A stretch of DNA of 11,544 nucleotides from an uncultured Oscillospiraceae bacterium (GCA_902492895.1 CABUNG010000053.1:1-11544); one strand, 5' to 3'. Positions 1-5,133 are shown, counted from the first letter of the stretch. Made by a program: numbers and translations. Notes: generated by a model not told the origin, from the sequence alone.

Positions 1-106
1 GCGGTGGGGGTACACCCGTTCCCATCCCGAACACGGCAGTTAAGCCCACTTGCGCTGACGATACTTGGCTGGAAGCGGCCTGGAAAAATAAGCAGACGCC
101 GACATC
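1..106 (+). rRNA. rrf: 5S ribosomal RNA, 3' portion (5' end outside window)
   Basis: The stretch carries the hallmark 5S core with CCGTTCCCATCCCGAACACG near positions 18-37, followed by the AGTTAAGCCC element. The usual helix IV/V region follows. About the first dozen bases of the gene lie before the window. The 3' end is placed near 100-106 from the usual 5S length and is approximate. It is followed directly by tRNA-Asn, so this is the tail of a ribosomal RNA operon. Confidence 0.93.
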
Positions 107-124
107 TGTGGGGTTTTCCCCACA
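107..124 (+). other. Hairpin between 5S rRNA and tRNA-Asn
   Basis: TGTGGGG (107-113) and CCCCACA (118-124) form a perfect 7 bp stem around a TTTT loop. No T-run follows, so it is unlikely to stop transcription. It is more plausibly a spacer or processing element in the rRNA-tRNA transcript, as the next strong terminator lies after the tRNA. Confidence 0.6.
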
Positions 125-130
125 CGACAT

Positions 131-206
131 TCCTCCTTAGCTCAGTTGGTAGAGCATGCGGCTGTTAACCGCAGGGTCGTTGGTTCGAGTCCAACAGGGG
201 GAGCCA
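131..206 (+). tRNA. tRNA-Asn (anticodon GTT)
   Basis: A full cloverleaf is visible. The 7 bp acceptor stem is TCCTCCT with AGGGGGA, including one T-G wobble. The D arm is AGCTCAGTTGGTAGAGC. The anticodon stem TGCGG/CCGCA (157-161 and 169-173) closes the loop CTGTTAA, with GTT at 164-166. The T arm is GTTGG-TTCGAGT-CCAAC. The discriminator is G203 and CCA is encoded (204-206). GTT reads asparagine codons AAC and AAT. It is the last gene of the ribosomal operon entering from the left. Confidence 0.97.
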
Positions 207-246
207 AAAGCAGAGACATGGCTTTTGCCATGTCTCTGCTTTTTTT
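207..246 (+). terminator. Strong factor-independent terminator after tRNA-Asn
   Basis: A perfect 13 bp stem, GCAGAGACATGGC (210-222) with its complement at 227-239, surrounds a TTTT loop and is followed by seven T residues (240-246). The A-run 206-209 can pair with the first Ts and extend the stem. It ends the rRNA/tRNA transcript. Confidence 0.95.
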
Positions 247-296
247 GCAGCTGTTGGAATCGGGGCCGGTGTCTGTGTTTCGGGAGACGCATCGCG

Positions 297-700
297 GCTG
301 TTCACTGGATCATGGGCCGGCGGCAGATGCAAACGGTGTATGAGCAGGAGGAAACCAGGAGTTTCACACCGCCGCAGACAGTGAAACGACTACGTCGCCA
401 GCTCCCGGTCGGATGCCTCGGCGCCCAGGAAGTTGGACTTCGATCCACCGTGGGTGTTTGGACCGTACATGGGTACAACCGGATAGCAAAGCACCGCCGC
501 GTTGGGACGGGAGGAGATTTGACGATAACATCTCCTGTCTCTTTCCCGTAATCGAAATGCCCCGCCGCCGTACACGCCAGATGGCTGCCGGCTGAAAAGC
601 CCATAATCGCGATTTTTTCCGGATCAACGCTGTAGTCCCCGGCCTGACCGGTCGTATCCGTATCCCATCCGACAGCGCGGCAGTCGTACAGCATCCGTGA
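297..700 (-). pseudogene. Decayed alpha/beta-hydrolase (acetyl-esterase type) remnant
   Basis: On the minus strand, codons around 581-642 read SVDPEKIAIMGFSAGSHLAC. This is the nucleophile elbow GxSxG of BD-FAE/acetyl-esterase-like alpha/beta hydrolases, with the usual VDP.KI lead-in. About 60 bases on, homology moves to another frame, which reads SSRPNAAVLCYPVV and then HGGSKSNFLG, another family hallmark. That frame meets a TAG at 390-392. After the stop, ETPGFLLL and then HDPVNS (near 297-360) resemble the conserved TPP.FL...DDPV..NS segment holding the catalytic Asp. The frame change maps near 512-525. The N-terminal part with the oxyanion-hole strand and the C-terminal part with the catalytic His are not recognisable. 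At least one frameshift, one stop and both end truncations argue for a dead gene. Substrate cannot be told, although relatives deacetylate plant polysaccharides or xylo-oligosaccharides. Confidence 0.78.
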
Positions 701-872
701 AAGCAGGAGCGAACATGCTGTAACGCATTTAGATAATGCCATTATATAGAGTAGAAAATCGGAGTTGTCCAGAATACAGCCTCCTGTTTCCAATCAAACC
801 AGAAATTCACCCCTTTTTCCCGTCCCCGTCCCGCCGGGGATGGTATGCAGGAGAAACGCGGTGCCGTTTTTA

Positions 873-901
873 TTGTAATCCCCCCGCGGGCATGCTATAA
901 T
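873..901 (+). promoter_or_regulatory. Promoter of the fchA-folD operon
   Basis: TTGTAA (873-878), a 17-base spacer and a perfect TATAAT (896-901) form a sigma-A-type promoter, with transcription expected to start near 908. The leader is about 60 bases. It holds a GCGGCAT direct repeat (903-909 and 914-920) and a 6 bp hairpin GCGCCT-GAA-AGGCGC (923-937) before the ribosome binding site at 959-963. Confidence 0.8.
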
Positions 902-970
902 GGCGGCATAATAGCGGCATCTGCGCCTGAAAGGCGCGGCCGCTCAACCTGAATCAATGGAGGAAACGGC

Positions 971-1588
971 ATGAACGACACCATGGACACCATACTCGGC
1001 AAAATCGCCTCGCCGGACAACGCGTATGGCGGCGGAGGCGTCTCCGCCCTGGCGGGCTCCTTCGGCACCTCACTGGCCCGGATGGTCTGCCATCTGCAGG
1101 AGCGCAAAGCGGAACCCGCCCTGCAGGCGGCATACGCGGAAATCCTGGATCAGCTGAACAGCCTGGAAAAACGGCTGCTCGATCTGTTTGAGGAGGACGC
1201 CCGCTCCTTTGAGCCTCTGCAGGCCATGTATAAGGTCAAACCCCAAACCGAGGAGGAAAAGCGGGAAAAAGCCGCCCGTATGGCGGTTCTGCTCGAGCAG
1301 GCGGCCAGAACTCCGCTCGAGATCATGGAAACCGGCTGTGCCGCCCTGCGGCTGCTCGACCGGCTCGCGGATATCTGTCCGAAACTGCTGATCAGCGATA
1401 TCGGCATCGCCGTTTCTCTCTGCCACACCTGTGTCAAAGGCGCGGAGTACAACGTGGCGATCAATGCCGGGATGATCAAGGATCCGGATCGCGCCGCCCC
1501 CCTTTTCGCACAGCGGGACCGCCTGCGCCGGGAGGCCGACGTCCTGTCGGACGCCATGATGAAAAAAGTGGAGGACAAGCTGGGCTGA
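971..1588 (+). CDS. fchA: Cyclodeaminase/cyclohydrolase family protein (methenyl-THF cyclohydrolase FchA-like)
   Basis: A 205-residue protein of the FTCD_C fold. Members either deaminate formimino-tetrahydrofolate or, as in FchA of purine-fermenting and acetogenic clostridia, hydrolyse 5,10-methenyl-THF to 10-formyl-THF in the cytoplasm. Visible landmarks are the glycine-rich N-terminal segment GGGGVSALAGSFG (20-32), the EEDARSFE helix (74-81), SDIGIAV (142-148) and the EYNVAINAGMIKD segment (159-171). The length fits stand-alone FchA (about 205-210). ATG 971 is chosen because GGAGG lies 7 bases upstream; ATG 983 is a weaker alternative. It is the first gene of an operon with folD, whose start is 30 bases past its stop. 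That pairing favours the cyclohydrolase role over histidine degradation, and no histidine-pathway gene is nearby. The exact reaction is inferred from context. Confidence 0.88.
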   Translation: MNDTMDTILGKIASPDNAYGGGGVSALAGSFGTSLARMVCHLQERKAEPALQAAYAEILDQLNSLEKRLLDLFEEDARSFEPLQAMYKVKPQTEEEKREKAARMAVLLEQAARTPLEIMETGCAALRLLDRLADICPKLLISDIGIAVSLCHTCVKGAEYNVAINAGMIKDPDRAAPLFAQRDRLRREADVLSDAMMKKVEDKLG

Positions 1589-1618
1589 GGTCCGCTGTCC
1601 GTAAAGGAGATGGATTGT

Positions 1619-2467
1619 ATGAGCACCTTTTTCAACTGCAAAGAGGTATCGGCCAAAATCGACGCCGACACCGCCGAAAAGCTGCAGAAGCTGGCAGCCG
1701 CCGACGTGCAGGCCCGCCTCGCTCTGTTTCAGATCGGCGACAAGGCAGATGAAAGCACCTATGCCGCGGCAATCATCCGCAAATGTGAGCTTCTCGGGGT
1801 AGAGACGGAGCTCCACCGTTTCCCGGAGGACGTCGGCTCCGCGGAATATCTGGCAGCGTTCCGTCAGGCGAACGACAACGACGATGTGGACGGTCTGCTT
1901 TTGCTTCAGCCTCTTCCCCGCCACATTGAGGCGGAGATCATCAAGCGGGAAATCCGGCCGGAAAAGGATGTCGACGGATTCGGATACACCAATATGGCGT
2001 ATCTCTACGCGGGCGATTCCCGCGCCCTGCCGCCCTGTACGGCCCAGGCCGTGATCGAAATCCTGGAGCATTACGGTGTGGATCTGGCGGGAATGAACGC
2101 CGCCGTGGTCGGGCGCAGCACCGTCGTGGGCAAACCCTTGTCCCTGCTGCTGCTGGCCCGGAACGCCACGGTGACCATGTGCCATTCGAGAACCCAAAAC
2201 CTCGCGGACGTCTGCCGCCGGGCGGATCTGCTGGTTTCCGCGACGGGCAAAGCCCATCTCATCGGCCGCCCCCATGTCACGCAGCGCACGATTCTCGTCG
2301 ACGTCGGCGTCAGCGAGGACGACGCCGGCGTCCTCTGCGGCGACGTCGATGTGCCGGATGTTCAGGATATCGTCTGCCGCATGACCAAAAGCAGCCTCTC
2401 CCTCGGTTCCATCACCACCTCGGTCCTGCTCCGCCACACCGCAGCCTCCGCCGCCCGCCGTGCGTGA
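1619..2467 (+). CDS. folD: FolD-family methylene-THF dehydrogenase, probably lacking cyclohydrolase activity
   Basis: A 282-residue FolD homologue. FolD normally oxidises 5,10-methylene-THF with NAD(P) and then hydrolyses methenyl-THF. The fold is clear from KDVDGF (116-121), the Rossmann motif VVGRSTVVGKPLS (163-175), CHSRTQNL (188-195) and the C-terminal GSITTSVLL (263-271). ATG 1619 is preferred over ATG 1610 because the AAAGGAGA site (1603-1610) overlaps the latter. Compared residue by residue with E. coli FolD (offset 2, no gaps to D121), Tyr50 and Asp121 are kept (Y48, D119). The catalytic Lys56 is Arg (R54), Lys54 is Ile, and Gln98 is Leu (L96) with a Gln one place later. The usual TPVPGGVGPMT loop reads TKSSLSLGSIT (256-266). 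These changes should impair the cyclohydrolase step, which the upstream FchA could perform. Dehydrogenase function is likely but untested. Confidence 0.9.
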   Translation: MSTFFNCKEVSAKIDADTAEKLQKLAAADVQARLALFQIGDKADESTYAAAIIRKCELLGVETELHRFPEDVGSAEYLAAFRQANDNDDVDGLLLLQPLPRHIEAEIIKREIRPEKDVDGFGYTNMAYLYAGDSRALPPCTAQAVIEILEHYGVDLAGMNAAVVGRSTVVGKPLSLLLLARNATVTMCHSRTQNLADVCRRADLLVSATGKAHLIGRPHVTQRTILVDVGVSEDDAGVLCGDVDVPDVQDIVCRMTKSSLSLGSITTSVLLRHTAASAARRA

Positions 2468-2512
2468 CAAAGTACGGGAGCCCCTCCCATGTGTCCTTTC
2501 AAACGAACGTAT

Positions 2513-2550
2513 AAAAAGGCCGTCCGTGCAAATGCACGGACGGCCGCTCT
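2513..2550 (-). terminator. Terminator of the small minus-strand gene, possibly bidirectional
   Basis: A perfect 12 bp stem GGCCGTCCGTGC (2518-2529) with its complement at 2534-2545 surrounds a 4-base loop. Read on the minus strand, TTTTT (2517-2513) follows the stem, which makes it a good terminator for the gene ending at 2549. On the plus strand it is followed only by GCTCTATTTT, so it may also end the folD transcript, less efficiently. Confidence 0.88.
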
Positions 2551-2815
2551 ATTTTCCCAAAAGATCCATCTCCGGTTCCGCCAAACGGGCCACAAAATCC
2601 TCCGCTATATCCAGAAGATGATCGGGTGAGAGGTCTCCCCGATTGCAGTGATCGATCAGGGGCGCCAAAACCCCGGGGTCCCTGGCCAGATCGTCGATTT
2701 CCCGCTCTCCGCATCGAATGCCGTAGGCTCGATAGGAGATTCCCTCCAGTGTCCGCTGCTTTTCTGTCATCTCACACTGCAAATTCACAACCACCCATTC
2801 TATATTTGCCCGCAC
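2549..2815 (-). CDS. Small protein of unknown function (resembles clostridial DUF6514-type proteins)
   Basis: An 88-residue acidic protein with no signal peptide or membrane segment. The first part alternates like beta strands and ends in AYGIRCGER (30-38). It continues into a helical region with IDDLARDP, then LIDHCNRGDLSPDHLLDIAEDFVARL. The pattern of YGI, a D-D/L patch, then N...LS..HL.D..EDF is what I recall for small clostridial DUF6514-like proteins. This rests on memory and could not be checked. The start is uncertain: GTG 2815 is the first available in-frame start after a stop but has no clear ribosome binding site, and ATG 2770 would cut into the apparent first strand. The terminator 2 bases past its stop supports a real gene. 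It lies downstream of the XRE gene on the same strand (gap 156 bases) and may be cotranscribed with it. Function unknown. Confidence 0.72.
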   Translation of the reverse strand: MRANIEWVVVNLQCEMTEKQRTLEGISYRAYGIRCGEREIDDLARDPGVLAPLIDHCNRGDLSPDHLLDIAEDFVARLAEPEMDLLGK

Positions 2816-2847
2816 GACAGGCGCGCAGGCACACAGAAAGATAAGCT

Positions 2848-2935
2848 ATGCCGCACGGCATGGCCTAAATCTCTGCATTTGCAGATGTCGGCGGTATCGG
2901 AAACAGGCAGAAAAGCGTGTGAATTAAATTCACAC
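2848..2935. repeat. Three short dyads between the XRE gene and the small gene
   Basis: The interval holds ATGCCG-CA-CGGCAT (2848-2861), CTGCA-TT-TGCAG (2873-2884) and an exact odd-centred inverted repeat GTGTGAATT-A-AATTCACAC (2917-2935). The last is AT-rich with almost no loop, which fits a protein-binding dyad better than an RNA hairpin. On the minus strand it is followed by GCTTTTC, so weak termination after the XRE gene is an alternative. Role unproven. Confidence 0.5.
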
Positions 2936-2971
2936 ATTTTCCCGCAAACGGCCCTTGTCTCTTCCAAAACA

Positions 2972-3178
2972 TTAGGTTTTGAAAAGATCGCAAGGCTGCA
3001 CGTTCAGAGAATGGGAGATTCGTTCAATCACATCCACCGTGGTGTTTCCCGTACCGTGTTCCACATGGCGCAGCTGGGACAGGCTGAGTTCTGCGGCGCT
3101 GGCCAGCTGCATCTGGGTCATGTGGGCTTGGTTCCGATACCAGACGATATTGTCCCCTAAAATTTTTCTCAATTTCAT
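2972..3178 (-). CDS. XRE-family helix-turn-helix transcriptional regulator
   Basis: A 68-residue protein made of one Cro/C1-type HTH domain: LRKILGDNIVWYRNQ, then HMTQMQLASAAELSLSQLRH holding helices 2 and 3, then VEHGTGNTTVDVIERISHSLNVQPCDLF. This is the complete SinR/HipB-like pattern (TQ..LA, E.G, I...L.V...LF) with no extra sensor or oligomerisation domain. It probably binds DNA as a dimer. ATG 3178 is preferred over TTG 3184 because GGGGA at 3186-3190 sits about 7 bases upstream of the ATG. A promoter and an inverted repeat overlap its start region, which suggests self-repression. It diverges from the lipoprotein gene (start 3366), which may be a second target. Single-domain XRE proteins also serve as antitoxins, but no toxin gene is visible beside it. 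Confidence 0.92.
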   Translation of the reverse strand: MKLRKILGDNIVWYRNQAHMTQMQLASAAELSLSQLRHVEHGTGNTTVDVIERISHSLNVQPCDLFKT

Positions 3179-3186
3179 AACCAATC

Positions 3187-3205
3187 CCCTTTTTATTTTA
3201 AAGGG
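3187..3205. promoter_or_regulatory. Putative operator of the XRE regulator
   Basis: The inverted repeat CCCTTT (3187-3192) / AAAGGG (3200-3205) with a 7-base centre covers the -10 element and start point of the XRE promoter. A GGGAAT direct repeat (3203-3208, 3213-3218) lies within the spacer. The placement is what an autorepressor site would show. Which protein binds here is inferred. Confidence 0.5.
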
Positions 3206-3223
3206 AATTTATGGGAATGGCAA
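3195..3223 (-). promoter_or_regulatory. Promoter of the XRE gene
   Basis: On the minus strand, TTGCCA (3223-3218), a 17-base spacer and TAAAAT (3200-3195) match the sigma-A consensus at five of six bases each. The predicted start near 3188 leaves a leader of only about 10 bases before ATG 3178, so the ribosome binding site sits at the very 5' end of the message. Confidence 0.75.
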
Positions 3224-3225
3224 GC

Positions 3226-3249
3226 CGTATATTCCGGCGCCGATATACG
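3226..3249. repeat. 24-base dyad in the divergent XRE/lipoprotein region
   Basis: CGTATAT (3226-3232) and ATATACG (3243-3249) are exact inverted copies flanking the palindrome CGGCGCCG (3235-3242). It sits just upstream of the XRE -35 element and about 60 bases before the lipoprotein -10 element. That is a good position for a regulator of either or both genes. Confidence 0.5.
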
Positions 3250-3310
3250 AGTGCCCATATTTCACAAAAAACGACAAAATTCGCGCGAACCGCGGCCGAT
3301 TTGACAGATA

Positions 3311-3319
3311 TGCTATACT
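3311..3319 (+). promoter_or_regulatory. Extended -10 promoter of the lipoprotein gene
   Basis: TGCTATACT matches the extended -10 form TGnTATAAT with one mismatch. No good -35 lies 17 bases upstream. The TTGACA at 3301-3306 is only 7 bases from the -10 and is too close to act as its -35. The start would be near 3326. Confidence 0.55.
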
Positions 3320-3328
3320 GTTAGGTGC

Positions 3329-3346
3329 ACTCCATCCGAATGGAGT
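3329..3346 (+). promoter_or_regulatory. Leader hairpin before the lipoprotein ribosome binding site
   Basis: ACTCCAT (3329-3335) and ATGGAGT (3340-3346) form a perfect 7 bp stem with a CCGA loop. It begins only a few bases after the predicted transcript start and ends 6 bases before the GGAGG site (3353-3357). A 5' cap-like stem of this kind often stabilises a message. No known riboswitch is recognised. Confidence 0.5.
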
Positions 3347-3365
3347 CTCAACGGAGGTTTCTTTC

Positions 3366-4394
3366 ATGCAGATATACAAAGAACGCTTTATAAATACCGG
3401 CCTTATCGCGCTGTTCCTGACCGGCGCCGTTCTTCTTTCTTCCTGCGGCTCGCCTCAGACCACTCCGACGGAATCGTTCGCACCCTCTCCGGATAACGCC
3501 TCTTCTTTCGCCGACGTTTCGGATGAAACCGGCCCCGTCCCTTCCGGCGGCACATCGGAGGAACAGCCGCCGGAGTCCAAAACCGATACGTCCCGCGTCG
3601 GGGATCCGACACCCGATTCCGCACCCGGACAGACGAACGCGGCGTCCGTTCCCGGGACGTCCGGGTTCCCTTCATCATCGGACACGCCCGGAACGTCCGG
3701 TACGACCGGCACGGTTCCGACCGAAAAGCCGATGACGGAAACGCAGATGCTCCTTCGCACCTACCACGACGCCTTAGACGCTCTGATGAACGCCGCCTGT
3801 GCGGAATCCACCCTGTCCGGGCGGACGACTGCCACGCTGCTCGGCGGCGTCAACTTTGAGCAGAACACCACGGCGGTCCGCCGCTTCGTGCGAAACGGTT
3901 CCGTTCTCGACGCGGAATCCCGATACGACTCGGCCAGCAGCCTCAAAACCATCCGTCAAACGGTGGTCAAAACCGCGTCCGGATACAGCGTGCGCGATAA
4001 AGACGGCGCCCCCGTCGTGTATGGAAACGCGGATTACCTGGCGAAGTACGGCGTGGCCCCCGAAACCTTTGTCCCCTATGTCATCGAGGAAGACACCCTG
4101 CTCGCCGTCCCCACCCGGTCCGTCTCGGGCAGCGTAACCCGGATCACCTTTTCCCTCCACCCGGAAAAAGCGGCGGAATCCTACGCGCAGTCCGTCAAAG
4201 CCATGGTGGGCAGCACCGCCGAGTTCCTCGGCATGAAGAGCATCACCGTAACCGCCCGCATCGAAAACGGCGTGCTGACCGGCATGACGGTGGACGAACA
4301 ATACGCCATGAAGATGCTGATCACCATCACCTGCACATCCAAGTTTGAGCAGACGTTTCAAAACATCGGCAGCGGTGTCGTGAAGGATTGGTAA
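3366..4394 (+). CDS. Predicted lipoprotein with Ser/Thr/Pro/Gly-rich linker and C-terminal extracellular domain
   Basis: A 342-residue protein. Residues 7-26 are a hydrophobic signal peptide ending in the lipobox LSSC, with the lipidated Cys at 27, so the mature protein should be anchored to the outer face of the membrane. Residues 28 to about 122 are a low-complexity Ser/Thr/Pro/Gly-rich spacer with repeated PGTSG-like words. The rest, from about 123, is a globular domain of helices and strands (TYHDALDALMNAA, VRRFVRNGSVLDAESRYD, SVTRITFSLHPEKAAESY, ITVTARIENGVLTGMTVDEQ). The closing strand-turn-strand recalls LolA/LppX-like or sigma-regulatory lipoprotein folds, but I do not recognise the family. 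ATG 3366 is supported by GGAGG 8 bases upstream and by the signal peptide. It is monocistronic, with its own promoter and a terminator overlapping its 3' end. It converges on ktrA and diverges from the XRE gene. Function unknown. Confidence 0.88.
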   Translation: MQIYKERFINTGLIALFLTGAVLLSSCGSPQTTPTESFAPSPDNASSFADVSDETGPVPSGGTSEEQPPESKTDTSRVGDPTPDSAPGQTNAASVPGTSGFPSSSDTPGTSGTTGTVPTEKPMTETQMLLRTYHDALDALMNAACAESTLSGRTTATLLGGVNFEQNTTAVRRFVRNGSVLDAESRYDSASSLKTIRQTVVKTASGYSVRDKDGAPVVYGNADYLAKYGVAPETFVPYVIEEDTLLAVPTRSVSGSVTRITFSLHPEKAAESYAQSVKAMVGSTAEFLGMKSITVTARIENGVLTGMTVDEQYAMKMLITITCTSKFEQTFQNIGSGVVKDW

Positions 4395-4418
4395 CCCTTC
4401 CGGCGCCGCTGCCTTTTT
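4368..4418. terminator. Shared convergent terminator overlapping both gene ends
   Basis: GGCAGCGGTG (4368-4377) and CGCCGCTGCC (4404-4413) form a 10 bp stem with an inner GAAGG/CCTTC stem. On the plus strand TTTTT (4414-4418) follows. On the minus strand the same stem is followed by GATGTTTTG. The left arm is inside the lipoprotein coding sequence and the T-run reaches into the ktrA stop codon (4417-4419), so one element can end both converging transcripts. Confidence 0.72.
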
Positions 4419-5082
4419 ACCGGTCTTTCTTTTTCGTCTGGTATTTGCTGAGCTTCTCGAGATCCGCGTTTTCCCCGATGACCACCAACAGATCGCCGTC
4501 GTGAATGATATCGTCGCCGGCCGGCGCGACGTTGAGCACCTTGCCCGACCGGATGGCCACCACATTGATGCCGTATTTCAGGCGGATGTTGCTGTCCCGC
4601 AGCGTATGCCCCACCCATTCGTCGAGCGCCTGGATTTCCATGAGGCTGTGACGGGCGGACAGCTCCATATAGTCGATCAGATTGTTGCTGGAAAGGTTCC
4701 GCGCCAGCCGGATCCCCATATCCTTTTCCGGCATGATGACCTTGTCCGCGCCGATCCGCTCCAGGATCTTCGCGTGGGATTCCCCGGTCGCCTGGGCGAC
4801 GACGCGGGCGGCTCCGTGATCCTTGAGCGCAATGGTCGCCAGACAGCTGATCTCCACGTCCTTGACGCTGAGCACCACAACGTCGAAATTCCGCAGGCCC
4901 AGAGAATCGAGCGCATCGTTGTCGAGAATATCGGCCTGCACCACGTGCGTGATGTCATGGGCGAGATCGGCGACCCGCTCGGGATCGTTGTCCACCCCCA
5001 GTACCTCCACGCCCATGGTCGTCAGGGAGCGTGCCACGCTCGCGCCGAACCGGCTGAGCCCCAATACCGCAATCTGTTTCAT
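4417..5082 (-). CDS. ktrA: KtrA/TrkA-type RCK potassium-channel regulatory subunit
   Basis: A 221-residue cytosolic protein. The RCK_N Rossmann domain begins at residue 3 with GLSRFG (8-13) and the acidic end of beta-2, VDND (30-33). This is the nucleotide site at which ATP or ADP (or NAD) gates the channel. An RCK_C domain fills about 140-221 (IDYMELSARHSLMEIQ, GINVVAIRSGKV, GDLLVVIGE) and in relatives binds c-di-AMP. The length fits KtrA (about 220). ATG 5082 is preferred to the longer in-frame start at 5124 because GGAAGGAA lies 6-13 bases upstream and the family begins with MKQIAVLG. It lies 51 bases behind ktrB on the same strand. An octameric ring of this subunit should sit under a KtrB dimer and control K+ uptake for turgor and pH balance. 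Confidence 0.95.
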   Translation of the reverse strand: MKQIAVLGLSRFGASVARSLTTMGVEVLGVDNDPERVADLAHDITHVVQADILDNDALDSLGLRNFDVVVLSVKDVEISCLATIALKDHGAARVVAQATGESHAKILERIGADKVIMPEKDMGIRLARNLSSNNLIDYMELSARHSLMEIQALDEWVGHTLRDSNIRLKYGINVVAIRSGKVLNVAPAGDDIIHDGDLLVVIGENADLEKLSKYQTKKKDR

Positions 5083-5133
5083 CTGATTTCCTTCCGCCTT
5101 TCTCCCGTGTCCGGATCTGCTCACCGTGACCGC

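Noticed and set aside
146..551. Short open frames starting inside tRNA-Asn
   Set aside because: They begin in a structural RNA, cross its terminator and have no ribosome site or family signal.
1070..2470. Long open frame on the minus strand across fchA-folD
   Set aside because: It lies wholly antisense to two well-supported genes, has low-complexity, unfamiliar composition, and arises from the high GC third positions.
2549..3178. Toxin-antitoxin pair formed by the small gene and the XRE gene
   Set aside because: The genes are 156 bases apart rather than overlapping, and the small protein shows no RelE, HigB, HipA or Fic-like motif.
3301..3306. TTGACA as -35 of the lipoprotein promoter
   Set aside because: It is only 7 bases from the TATACT -10, and no usable -10 lies 16-18 bases downstream of it.
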